Assembly (NCBI GenBank): GCA_015680685.1
Contig: MNCI01026334.1
Span: 181,137 to 245,136, forward strand
Length of the DNA: 64,000 nt
Source of the DNA: Gnetum montanum
Lineage: Eukaryota; Streptophyta; Gnetopsida; Gnetales; Gnetaceae
Direction: 5' to 3'
The translations under genes and the position numbers were made by a program. The notes beneath the pieces were generated by a model. The model was not told where the DNA came from. It saw nothing but the letters and a program-made list of their open reading frames with translations, and ran no database searches. This document shows positions 23,811 to 35,160 of this stretch, piece by piece; position 1 is the first letter of the stretch; each line of letters opens with the position of its first letter.

Positions 23811-25646
23811 TCACACATTACTTCACTTTGTTTATGCATTTCTACTTTGTTTACGCATCCATCCACTTAGCTTATGCATTGCATTAGAAAAACATCAAAA
23901 ACACATAAAAAAAACATAAAACTACAAAAAGGCCTTAAACTAGCCCATATCCTGAAACAGCCTAAAACTATCACTTTTTGTATTGCTTTCATTTCATTCA
24001 TGCATTTTAACTGTATTTACAATAGGTGCTGCTTGATGTTGTTTTTCTAGTTAATTTTTGCAGGATCTTATAGGCACATAACATGACTACAAATGCAACA
24101 TCACACCTCACATAAGCAAGTTAAGCACTCATCTACCATGATGTAAAAAACTGGCACAAATAATCTTCTATGACTATAAACTAGTGTAGTAGTTTTCTAT
24201 GACTAGAAACTGGCACAAATCATCCTTGGGTCATGACATTAAATTGGTACAACATTCACCATACACTACAATGTTAAATTAGCACCCAACAGTCTGCTGA
24301 AACTATGAACTAGTAGATCACAATCTGCTAGGACCTTAAACTAGGTTCATGGTCTACCAGGACTTTAAACTAGCATGTTGCTAATCTTTTGGAACACCTT
24401 CCATTGATGAAACCCTTGAGGCAGTCACAGCATCATCACCTCCCACCATTCTGCTAATCTTTTGGAGTACTTGCCATTAGTGTAGCCTTTGAAGGACTTT
24501 CAGCATCATTGCTTCCCATCATTTTGCTGATCTTTTGTAGCACTTGCCATTAGTGTAGCCTTCGAAGGACTCGCAACATCATCTCTCTAACACTTTCACT
24601 GGCTTCCTAAGCACTTGCAACTGGCAAAACATTTGGCACATTTGTAGCATCTTCACATCTAGCACTTGCAACATTTTTGCATCTAGCATCTAGCATTGCA
24701 TTTCATATTGTGTGGCTACCTTGTTTTCTTGGATTTATGTTTGTAGGATGAAGGCTAGGAGGTAGTCATGTAGAGATGCATTTCATTGCAACAACAAGTC
24801 ACCACATCACTCTGATGTGCATGATTAGATTAGTTAAGCCACTCAAGAGTGCACATCCCCCTCATCCCATTACAATCTATGCACATCCACTCCTTCATCC
24901 TAATAGCCTCTCCTTGCATACTCACAATTACACATCCCTCTAATGCATACACACTGTTATGCACATGGCATTCTCTTCACCTTAACCATAGAACCCATGG
25001 AAGACATAATGCAATTCATCCCATGGGGAACCTTTGTTGGCTGGTCAAAGCCCACGAAAATGTAATGCAAATCATCCTTTGGAGAAAACACCTATCCTAT
25101 AGACACAATGTGATTGCATCAAAACAAATCCCATCTACTCAATGGCCAACCTGTAGCTAGTATTCAATAGTAAGCTGAACCCAATGGAGGTTTGCCTTGC
25201 AGCAAAAAAAACTCAAAAAAAGATAGCAAGAAAAAAAGAAAAAAAGAAAAAAAGAAAAATGGGGAAAAGCATATCCCTAAGTAAATTGACAATGCTAAAA
25301 TTTCATAATCGACCCAACCTTGGATTGACTTTAATTCTCTCATAGGTACTCCGATGAGAGGTCAACATTTCAGGGGCAAGCCATTTCATGTCATGGTCAT
25401 CGTTAGCCATGTTGAATTTGCATCTTGTATTAGGATACACTATTTGCATTTTATTTCCTTTGCTTGCATTCCATCTCTATAGCACATTGCCTACACACTT
25501 TGCCCTATCATATCCTTATCCATAGCACTCTTAAGCGTGGTGAAATGATACCTGATTTGGTACTGATAAGTAATGTTTGTGCCACGTCTACTGTGATGTT
25601 TTACAATTATTTGTTGACGTATCTTGGGCCACAACTCCAAATGTTA
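23811..25646 (+). other. 3' non-coding region of element D
   Basis: About 1.8 kb without coding sequence. It holds loose tandem repeats of CTATGACTATAAACTAGCAC type (24125-24380), a repeated block at 24380-24560 (TTGCCATTAGTGTAGCCTT), and a (GAAAAAAA)n purine run at 25208-25262. D2 has the same order of blocks at 54150-56145. Confidence 0.7.
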
Positions 25647-25661
25647 ATAAAGAGGGGCTAT
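25647..25661 (+). promoter_or_regulatory. Polypurine tract of element D
   Basis: AATAAAGAGGGGCTAT immediately before the 3' LTR start TGAAACACT. Confidence 0.75.
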
Positions 25662-26219
25662 TGAAACACTACAAAATTTTAGGTCTTGGCATCTTGACTG
25701 CAAATTTGGCAAAGTTTCAAAACAATGGCACTTTGCCCAAATTTTTCTAAGTGTTGAGTATAGTCAACTCCAATTGCTAGATTTGCAAAATTTTTCTATG
25801 TGTAAGAATGATGGCACTTTTTGCAAATTTTTCTAAGTGTCAAAACATGATAAATTTTTCTAAGTGTTGGTGCTACACTCCACAGTGTAGCCAGCGTAGC
25901 ATGCATCAAGGCCTATTTTGCAAAATTTTCTAAGTATCAATAGCAATTGCATGAAACTTTTTCTAAGTGTTTTGTTTCTCTCTCATGCTACCTACTACAC
26001 TCTAGAGTGTAGCCAATGTAGCATACTTTTCAGTGTCCAGTTTTGCCTAAGTGTCAAGCAAGAAGCTGTCAAGCTAGCTCAACATGGAAGAGGCATTTGG
26101 TAGATTTTCAAACTCCTGAGGCTACCCCTCTTGCTACACTTTAGAGCATAGCTAGCATAGTAAGAACAAGGATTACAATCTTCACCAAACTCTTCTAAGT
26201 GTCCATGCCATGTCCTATT

Positions 26220-26580
26220 TCCTGGGAGCATCCTATGTCCTACACGTAACATGAGATGAGTGTAGTAGCCAGCATCCCATGTCCCATATGTAACATGGGA
26301 CAAGCATAGTAGCCAGTGTCTTATGTCCTGCACATAACACAAGATGAGCATAGTAGTTAGTATCTCATATCCCACATGTAACATAGGATGAGCATAATAG
26401 CTAGTGTTTCATATCCCACACATAACACAGGATGAGCGTAACAGCCAACGTCCCATGTCTCGCACATAACATGGGATGAGTGTAGCAGCTAGCATCCCGT
26501 GTCCCGCATGTAACACTGGATGAGCATAGTAGCTAGCATCTCATGTTCCACACATAACACAAGATGAGTGTAGCAACCAT
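26220..26580 (+). repeat. 44-bp minisatellite, 8 units (D 3' LTR)
   Basis: Eight consecutive units of the same 44-bp repeat as at 18750-18930. Copy number doubled relative to the partner LTR, although LTRs are identical at insertion. Confidence 0.88.
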
Positions 26581-26707
26581 AATTACAAAATTTTTGAACT
26601 TTTTTTGGTCACCTCTAGACTTAGAAAATTTTCTGAATTTTTCTTGTGGTCACACCTACCACACTACCACATGGCACCCGATCTACATTTTGTGCTAACC
26701 CTAGCCC

Positions 26708-26715
26708 TATAAATA
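26708..26715 (+). promoter_or_regulatory. TATA box in D 3' LTR
   Basis: TATAAATA, equivalent to 19055-19062. Confidence 0.6.
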
Positions 26716-27553
26716 GCCCTACGTCCCAATGTTTTAAGGGTTTGGCTTCCATTTTTCACTAGTTGGGTAGTTGGTACTTTCATTTGGCATTTGGCATCTT
26801 GGCATCTTGGCACTTAGCTCCATGGGAAAGCAAGACCCAAAGCACATCACATTAGTAGAAAGGCATCGCTATATTGAATGGTACACTACGGTCCTATTAC
26901 AGACCTACACCACATGGTACATTGTAGCCTCGTTGCAACCTTACAAAACACTGCATGGTACATTGTGGTGGCTAACCCAATAGGCATGATTCATCATGAC
27001 GAGTACCAGACTTCATGGCCCAATACCACCAAGATTGTAATCGCGTCCCCACTATGCCTATTATACACTGTGTACCTTTTGAGACCCTTTTGGAATTAAC
27101 TACACTCCCATTTAAGCCAGTGTTCCATTTCTCTCTGCTATTTCTAACATTTTATTGCATTTTTCTTGCATCTTTTCACATTTTTTCACACGTCATCACT
27201 TTGTACTACACTCAAGCGATAGTCTCCATGGGTTGACATCCTTGTTTCTATCGAAATCCTTGGCTACACTCACCCCCATTGTGTGGCTATACTCTACACT
27301 TAGCATTGCAAAACACCATTTTAACACTTAGCACTATTTTGCATTATTTGCATTTGCATTTTGGCTAACCACACCACCTCTTGGTTGCACCCACCACCTC
27401 AATTGCAATTGGTAGAGTCCCTATTCAATTCATAAGACCATTTAGGACACTCTACCTCCATTTCTAGCAAGGCCCTCAAGTGGAGGTGGGGTTAAGGATT
27501 TGCATCTATTGATCCCTTAGTGATTCTAGCCATCAACATTTTTGGTCGTTACA

Positions 27554-28262
27554 AACAAAAAATGATCCTTGAATGTTATTGTGTTTAATAGCTTGAAGTT
27601 GATACAAAGCCATCATTTGCCACCTCTCTTTGGCACTATCATGAGTGGGCTAACCCACTCATTATCTATAATGGGGTAGATGAACCCTACCTTAAGGAGT
27701 TGCTCTATGTCCTCTTTGATAATTTGCTTTAATTTTGGATTCAACCATCATTGTGGTTACCTCATTGGCTTCATGAATATATTAGTATAAATGTAGTACT
27801 AGCATATTTATGGATCAATTCTAGTAAGTTCAAGATATGACTAGGTAAAGGTTGTTGGCCAATTGTTGATCACTTTCAACAGTTTTGCTTTTTCTTAAGA
27901 TTGTATATTCTAGGTTGACATGTAGAGCTTTAACTTTAGGGGCTCTTGTTTGAAGTTCTTAAGGATCTTCAACTCTTCCCAATTGGTATTATTATTTTTA
28001 TTATTAGAGAGTTGGTGATGAGCTTGCTCTATTTCATCCATGCTTGTGACATAAGCACATGTCAGGCTCTCAGTAGGTTCCATGCACATTATGCTACTTT
28101 CAAAATCAATAGTTAGCCACTGGGTGCCCTCTTATCTTGTGGTTGCTATGCACAAAGACCTTCGAATATTTACTTCATGTGCACACTACCTACATGTGAA
28201 AATAGATGCTTTTTTTCATGGACCAAAGTTTCTGCACACAATTGCATCTTGTATCACTATAC
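27554..28262 (-). pseudogene. Reverse transcriptase, N-terminal part (element B)
   Basis: The other side of element D's insertion. Minus strand: EWVSPLMIVPKRGGKWWLCI and INFKLLNTITFKDHF (about 27665-27560), the first conserved RT blocks, ending exactly at D's 3' LTR. Between this and the protease is a low-similarity linker; C keeps the matching linker (43240-43450). Confidence 0.75.
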
Positions 28263-28276
28263 GCAATGCATGGAAC

Positions 28277-28660
28277 TCACTTTTGCTTGATCTTTCTAAA
28301 TGCATTTTCCTTAGATATCTCCAGGGAAAGATCTCTGATACCTATTCTTGCATCAACAGTGCTTAGCCATCTCCTTCCCATAATGATAGGGAAGTCCACC
28401 TTATAGGTCTTAACCTTGATTACTAGGAAATGAACAGAATAAGGCCACTCATAGATAGTGTTCACAATGTCTTCTACCAATGCTAATGGAATAGTAATGG
28501 ACTGGTCTACCAATTCTAATTGGATATTACTCTTCTTGAAAGATGATAGGTTGTAGGTAGTATACATCTCATGAGAAGTTAAGTTTACATTGGAACTTGA
28601 ATCAAGAAGTGCTTTACATGGTTCATTCCTAGAAATTTGCAAATAGATAAGAGGACTCCT
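28277..28660 (-). pseudogene. Aspartic protease of element B
   Basis: Retropepsin-like domain: SRNEPCKALLDSSSNVNLTS, then SNIQLELVDQSITIPLALVE and FPIIMGRRWLSTVDARIG. It is nearly the same protein as element C's protease (42760-43130), which keeps DSG; here the Gly of the active site is Ser (DSS). A continuous frame of 121 codons. Confidence 0.75.
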
Positions 28661-31380
28661 AGGATTAGCTAATTTTTTGGAAAGGTTTCTAGCCTAGATC
28701 CAATTAGATATGACATGAGTAAACATAACAATATGAATTTATGGTAGAATTTGGTTTATAGGGTTCCTGATGGAATGGTTTGCAGAGGATGAGATAGGAG
28801 TAGGATGACCAACCACTTGAGTTTATGATGGCTTAGTAGGGTTGTTGGGTTGGAAAAATTGTGTTTTACGAGCATGAGGTTCCAAATGACTCAGTTGATG
28901 AACTAGTTGTAAATTGACAGCCCTAGTAGCATTACATTACTATGAATAGGTCGAAAGTTCATCCTGCATAGATGGAGCAAGCGGTAGCTGCATTGAAGGT
29001 GGAGGAACAGGTGTAGGATTTGGAGGAGCATAAGGATGGAATGTGGTATCACTCCTAGAATGTGGAGAATAAGTTCTATAGTATTTGAAAGGATAGTAGT
29101 AATGTTGGAAAGAAAAGATGTGACTAGAGGAGTCACGTGAAATCATGGGTTTCTATACATAATACCCATATGGATTTGGTTGCCTGTAAGAGTACTACTG
29201 CCTTAGTGGTGACATCCCCCATGGCTGTGGTTACTGCCACTATTGATACTGCTTGTACAATTGTGGTGAAGTTCTACTTGGATAATATTATTATTGCTAA
29301 TGGAACTACCTAGGATGCCTTAAGGATAAGGTAATCTTCTGGGTGTTGTCTTTTTATTAGTTGTGGATTTAGAGCATACACCCCAAAGTCCTTTAACTGT
29401 GACATGATGGGGCAACATCCCTTAAGATTCTCATATTAGTAGATATCACACCCATCATCATCATTTGATTCAATTACTGCAACTTTCTCTATTGTAGCAA
29501 TCTTGCCCTTACCCCTTTTATTGGCATGTTTAGCTTCCTTTTGCCTCTTGTGGTCATGGTCACTACTTTGTTATTTGGACTCTTCAGCAATTTTTAGAAT
29601 AGCTTAAAATCTACTATCCATAGAGTCCCATAACTAATCTACATTAGCTAAAATTTCAAAGGTAAATTTTTGAATTGGCAAGGTTTTTCGGTTCATCACC
29701 TCATCAAGTGATAATTCCTCCTCACTGTCACAAAATCAGACCTCCCTCTTACGAATGGAAGGATCTTGGTTGTATTCTTCTATAGTTTTGTGTCTCCTCA
29801 ACTCTCCTTCTTTTGCTACCCACTTGATTAGCTTGTGGATTTGATGGGCTCTTAATTTGGATAATCTTCCTTGGGCAAAGATCCTAAGAGTTTTCCTCAT
29901 TTTAGAGCAAAGACCATCTATGATGTAACAAATTTTTTGTTGTTGAGACTATCCATAGCTAGGGCATTAATGTAATAAGGAATAATATTTGTCAATGGAA
30001 ACATCCAAGGACTAATGTGTTCCTTGTTTCCAACCCTAGATTTACCTTCTTAGATTAAAAACTCAGGAGTATGTTTGATACTTATTGTTGACTATTTTGA
30101 GCATCGTACTCCATCTACGAATTGATTCCAACTCCAAGGACTAATACTAGCTTTCTGTTTCTTTGATGAGTGTCCTGGGAAATAATGTAAACTTTTGCCA
30201 GTCATTTTCTATGTTTTATAAGGCACATGCATTGTGAAAATCCTAAAGATGATTTTGTGGATCATAGTTATATCCCCCTCATACTTGGAAATGTTGTTCA
30301 CATCCAATCACTTGATTTTGCTATCTTTCACATGCCTTGTTAGAATTTCATTGTCTCTGTGATGTTTAGCATACTTTTGGTAGTGAGCAAAGGTTCATCA
30401 TAGCCATGATCTTGGTGCCTATGATACCCTCTGCTATCCCTTGGTTCATGGCAATGGACCTCTCTTGAATGCTCCCACCTTGGATCTTGAATTGCCTGAT
30501 AGTCCCTATGATCATCTCGATCTCATCGATCACCTCCATCATGATCGTGTCCCTTGTAGTTGCATTCAAAGCCAAAAGAGGAAGAAGATGATGATGAAGG
30601 TGAAGAGGAAGGAGGACTAGCACCATCACAATGTCTTACATTCCCTCTTTAGTGATCATGGCCATGATCATGATCATGTTGTCTACCCTCATCCTTGCCA
30701 TGACTCTCCTTCTTGGATCCTCCTTTGTTATGGAATTTGTTCTTGCTAGAACCAGGATCATGTATCGTGAACTACAAGTTCTAGTTTTAACCTCCTTCAC
30801 TAAACTCAAAAAGAAAAGTTTCTCTATATTGAAAACTCCTAGAAAAGGGTTCTCCACCATCTTTTTGGTACCTCAAGAATGGAGAATCATTGGACCACAT
30901 CCACTTCGCAAACTCATAGTGTTTCTCTAGCTATCAATCCCTCAAATTTTATGCATTAGTGGGATGATAATCCCTAACATCACTATCCTACACAGAATAT
31001 TTAGCATGAAACCCTTGGATGCCCAACCACATAAGAGTTTGTTGGAGCATCGCAAGAATGGATTGATCGGGTGGCAAAAAAATGTTGCCCTTCATGTCTT
31101 GCCATCGCAATTATTCATCCTAGTGTAGGATGAAGGTGAAATTGCATACATACTCATCAGGATGAGCATATACCACTCTATATTGTTGGGGCACCTATTG
31201 ATTTACTTTGTTAGACTTGGGTGGAGAATCACTCCTGTGAGAAGAAAAAATCTTGTATTAGAATACAAGAAATGTAGTGCGCGTTCTTATAATTATTGTA
31301 GTTATTTTGATGTATGATATGAGTTTAGGGTTTGTTCCAATGATGTTAAATAATTTTTCACTAAGTCCTAGATAGCACAT
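28661..31380 (-). pseudogene. Gag of element B
   Basis: Decayed gag on the minus strand. Landmarks shared with C: a Ser-rich/His-rich stretch near 30620-30540 (SPPSSSPSSSSSSSFG), a cysteine motif near 29465-29400 (CDIY, stop, then GCCPIMSQ, where C has CEICQYDHPKGCCP), and a Pro-rich tail near 29060-28980 (NPTPVPPPSMQLPLAPSMQ, then NATRAVNLQ). It lies between the primer site and the protease. Many stops. Confidence 0.65.
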
Positions 31381-31392
31381 GTAATTACTAAA

Positions 31393-31413
31393 GGTCCTCG
31401 GCAATGGTGCCAA
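31393..31413 (-). promoter_or_regulatory. Primer binding site of element B (tRNA-Asp type)
   Basis: Minus strand TTGGCACCATTGCCGAGGAC directly after the 5' LTR end. It matches the complement of the plant tRNA-Asp(GUC) 3' end (TGGCGCCGTTGCCGGGG) with few changes. It primes minus-strand cDNA. Confidence 0.8.
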
Positions 31414-32254
31414 TGATGAATTGCAAGTATACCATGCACCCAACCATACGAATTACAAGCACTCATGTGCAATCTAGTAAAATTCTACAGACCTTAAGTT
31501 CCTAAGTATGCTAGTTATAGGAAATGAAATCTAATCATGATGATTGTTGTCTTCCCAACTATACTTGTGTGGCTTAGTTATATGGTTAAGTGTAATTGGG
31601 GAACATGATTTTTATTATTTTATATTTTATCCACCTAGGATTGATAACAAGTTGATGCTCAATTTATTAACCAATTTAACTAATCTAACTTCTGATTAAT
31701 AACTATCCTAGCATAAGCATTTGGTCCCACTTTCTGTACACATCCTGAATGCATACAACATTGCTGGATTACAAAGCATTAAGCACTGTTAGGATTACCA
31801 AGTGTTTTATGTTATGCTCGAAGCAGTCGTACTTATGTATTTAATCTATTTAGCTTAATTAGTTAAGTAATTAAAGTCTTACTTATCTTAATTAATCACA
31901 TAATTAATGAAAATAGTAAATGCATAAATAAATCATTAATCTATTCCAAGTGCTGTAAGGTTTGATCAAAAGGATCATCTTTATTGTCATTCACATTGGT
32001 GTGCTTAGGTACATCAATGCTTGAATAATGATCCATACACCTTTTAACTCCTATTGTAGGTACTTAGAAAAATATTCTACTTTCAAATGACAAAACTAAA
32101 AGAGCTTTGCTACAACTATGACAAGACATGCCCTAAAAATGGTGGGTGAGTGTATTTATAGGAAAAAATAGACACTACATCGATGGGGACATGTTAATGC
32201 ATTAAATCATGCATCAACAGGGCCTAGTTGACAAAGCCAATCCATGATTCATCA
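31414..32254 (-). repeat. 5' LTR of element B
   Basis: Aligns with 9958-10803. 841 bp. Plus-strand ends TGATGAATTGC ... CCATGATTCATCA. TATAAATA on the minus strand at 32153-32160. Confidence 0.9.
32153..32160 (-). promoter_or_regulatory. TATA box in B 5' LTR
   Basis: TATAAATA on the minus strand, placed for transcription of B. Confidence 0.55.
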
Positions 32255-33000
32255 AATGGCTATAAAGGTATCCTCAGTGTTCTATGTGATGGGATTAGCA
32301 TAGTCCATGGTTAAGATGGATAACTTGCTAAACACATCTAGTGTCACACTAAGGGCTAATGTTGTGATTGTATTAGCTACAACATTCTCATTTCAAGGTA
32401 CGTGTTGGATATCAACATCTGTGAATTGTTATAACAATTGCTTTGCTAGGTCACAGTAAGGTTTTAAGTGCTTAGCTTTGCATGCATAGACTTTGGTTAC
32501 TTGGTTAACCATGAGTTCTGAATCACCTTTGATGGCTAGGCATCTAATGCCTAGGTCATAAGCTACCATCATCACTCTTGTCAAATCTTCATATTCTACT
32601 ATGTTGTTGGTACATGGAAACTCAAAATAGTAGGTGAAGTGTTAGATTTCACCAAATGGGAATGTTTTGATGGCAGTGACACTTGTCCCATGGGAAATTG
32701 AAGCTCCATCAAAGTATATTATTACCTCATAACCATTGGAATACTTTGTTAATTGCATTAATATGCTCATTAGGAAATTCAAGATCTATGGTTTCTTGGT
32801 CACTGATAGGTAAAACTGTGAGTTGTACGACTATAGCTTGACCTTTCATTGAGGATTAAGAGATGTAATGGAGGTAAAACTCCATGGTTATGGCTTTCCA
32901 TCAGGCTATATGACTATTTTCATAGATGTTGATCATTATGGCTCTGAGTATGTTGTCCTTGCAAATCACATTGACTTGGCTTTTGAAGAGGTAGTGTCTC
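32255..33000 (-). pseudogene. Second (archaeal-type) RNase H of element A
   Basis: Minus-strand NNIVEYEDLTRVMMVAYDLG, CLAIKGDSELMVNQVTKVYA and KAKHLKPYCDLAKQLL (about 32610-32430) match the additional archaeal-type RNase H that marks the Tat/Ogre lineage; conserved E-Y-E and G-D-S residues are present. Directly after it the linker to integrase is cut by B (AATGG duplication at 32255-32259). Confidence 0.75.
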
Positions 33001-34470
33001 CACTTCTTCAACGCGAAGACTAGTGCTAGACAATACTTCTCCACTTCAATGTATCAAGCCTCGTGGGCAACTAACACATGGCTAAGGTAGTATACAAGCA
33101 TGTCTACTCCATCATCATGTTTTTGATAAAGTAAAGAGGCTATGGCTATGTCAGAGATGACAAGGTAGATATAAAATGGTTTATCCTCTTGTAGAGGATA
33201 AATTGTTGGTAGTTGTGTCAATTCTTGCTTAAGGTTTTTAAAGACCTATTGGCATTGAACTATCCACTCATAGTGAACTCCTTTCTTACACAAGTATTGC
33301 ATGGATTGTAACTTATTTGTAAGCCTAGCAATAAACATATGAATAAAGGGCAATCTCCCTTGTAATCCCTGAAGCTCCTTAAGGTTGGTAGGTGCTACTA
33401 ATTTAGATATGACCTTAACCTTAGTGCTTCAAAGACTACAAAGCTAAGCATCTTGCTGGTCTTGACATCAAAAACACACTTCTTAGGGTTGAGCCTAAGC
33501 TCATATTTGAGGTATCATTTAAGCATAAGGTCTAGGTCATTAGCATGGTCATTGGTCATCTTGGACTTAACAGCTATGTGATCTACATAATTATTAAGTA
33601 AACCTAGCATGTAATCACTAAATATGTAGGTCATGGCTCATTGATAGGTTTCTCTAGAATTCTTAAGGCCAAAGGGCATCATGTTATAACAAAACATTCC
33701 CCATGGGGTCATGAAGGTTGTGCTAAGTTGGTGCTTTGGGTTAATCCTAATCTGCTTATATCTTGAGAATCCATCCATAAAGGAAAATAAGGCATATTTG
33801 GTTGTAGTATTGATAAGTTGATCAATACTAGGTAAAGGAAAGTCATCTTTGATAGTCACTTTATTTAGATCTCAAAAATCAATGCAAATATGGATACTCC
33901 CATTTTTCTTAGGGACTACCACTATGTTGGACACCCATTTTGCATAATCAAAAACCCTAATGAAAACATCTTGGTAGAGCTTTGAGATTTCATCACAAAC
34001 TACCAAGGCTAAATCAGGTTTGATTTTGTGCACTTTTTGCTTAATTGGTCTAATTCTAGAGTCTAGTATTATGTTGTGCTAGACCAAATGTGGGTCTAGG
34101 CATGGCATATCTTCATATGATCAGGAAAATACCTTAATGTTTCTTTGTAAGACCTTGGTAATGTCTTAAGCACATTAAACCTCTAGTGAGGAACTTCATT
34201 TAAGGGTTTTCTTCTCACCACTGTGTATTGTGATAGGAACCTCAACTAGAGAGTCTTCATATATGTCTCAAGCCTCTAAGTTAAGGGTTTTGAGTAGGTT
34301 TATAGGTCATTCTAAAGGTTTTTCTATCAAGGCTATGTGGTCTATAAGACTCTTAGGCTTAAGATTTAGAAAATTAGAGTTGATACACTACTCAACATCA
34401 TCGTGAGGTTCATGTAGGCACAAAGGCAAGAAAATTTACTCCTAGGTACTCATACTATGATCCTGCATGT
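33000..34470 (-). pseudogene. Reverse transcriptase and first RNase H of element A
   Basis: Minus-strand blocks in order: CLDPHLV...HNIILDSRIRPIKQK near 34100 (the RT N-terminal motif of Tat elements), KDDFPLPSIDQLINTTTKYA, SFMDGFSRYKQIRINPKHQL and NMMPFGLKNSRETYQ (33859-33638), then the active site Y-V-D-H (about 33585), where the second Asp of YVDD is lost. RNase H remains follow at 33300-33000. Several stops upstream. Confidence 0.78.
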
Positions 34471-35160
34471 CAACCAAAAGCATATTAAGTAGCACCTAGG
34501 TAAAAGTGAATAAATAATGCTAAAATGCTATAAACTTATGAAAACACTTGCAAATCTAATACAATCAAGGTCATTCAAGGTCATCAATAGGGTAACAAGC
34601 AAAAAAAGTGCAGTAAGGGCCAAATAAAGGTTAGACTAAGGTTAAACAAAGTAAAGTATAAGGATCAAGGCTACAAATGGTCAACAAAGATCATGATTTT
34701 TCTAGTTTTAGGCTATAGTTGGCCATGATGATAGTTTATAATCTTGGTGGATTATGATGGTAGTTAAAGGCCTTAATGGACCATGGTCATGTGGTGTCAA
34801 ATGGTGGTTAGAGAAGGTCAAACCCCACTATTTGATACCATTTAAAGTCCAAACAAAGGTAAATAAAGCTATAACAAGACAAATAAAGAACACATAAGGA
34901 TGTATAAAGGCCATAGAAGGTCAACAAGGTAACATAAGTCCAAAAACAAGCCAAAACATTATGTAATAAGGTAAAAATCAAGCAACACAAGCTATATATG
35001 GTAAAATTTAGCAACTATAGGTCAAACATGGTTACGTTTTTCTAGTTTTAGGCCTTAGTGGACCATGTTTTGAGGCTATAGGGCTATTAGATTGGTTCAA
35101 GCATCAATCAACGCTATTTCTGGGTTGTTTGGGCCTAATAACCAAGTGTTTTAAGGTTTC
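34471..35160 (-). other. Non-coding region upstream of element A pol
   Basis: No coding sequence. Rich in GTCAANAAAG / AAGGCCATAGAAGGTC phrases and in the TAGTTTTAGGCCTTAGTGGACCATG motif (34703-34795, 35035-35070), which recurs at 8575-8640, 39395-39570 and, inverted on the plus strand, in D2 at 54490-54660. Confidence 0.55.

Larger units (their letters stand above)
18194..27553 (+). mobile_element. Element D: gag-protease-only LTR retrotransposon
   Basis: Plus-strand element with LTRs 18194-19897 and 25662-27553 and a polypurine tract, inserted in B's RT gene. Flanking 5-mers are AAAAA and AACAA (one mismatch); removing D with one copy restores B's RT frame across the motif DHF...FPFINQ. 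The internal 5.8 kb carries gag and protease only; no RT, RNase H or integrase is visible on either strand. Its close relative D2 has the same architecture, so the lack of pol looks like a family trait. LTR ends, polypurine tract and gag-protease match element A, its probable autonomous partner. Resembles the non-autonomous gag-bearing (TR-GAG) class of plants. Confidence 0.88.
25662..27553 (+). repeat. 3' LTR of element D
   Basis: Starts TGAAACACTACAAAATTTTA and ends TTTTTGGTCGTTACA. 1892 bp, 188 bp longer than the 5' LTR, nearly all due to four extra 44-bp units. TATAAATA at 26708-26715. Confidence 0.9.
9958..32254 (-). mobile_element. Element B: Athila-like Ty3/gypsy with both LTRs
   Basis: A minus-strand element with LTRs 31414-32254 (5') and 9958-10803 (3'), a tRNA-Asp-type primer site, gag-protease, RT split by element D, RNase H, integrase, a long 3' spacer and an extra ORF in the env position. 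Perfect AATGG target duplication. Net length without D is about 12.9 kb, normal for Athila-type elements. It is inserted in A's pol between the second RNase H and the integrase; deleting B with one AATGG restores A's frame. Its RT and integrase active sites are mutated, so it is dead. Confidence 0.9.
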
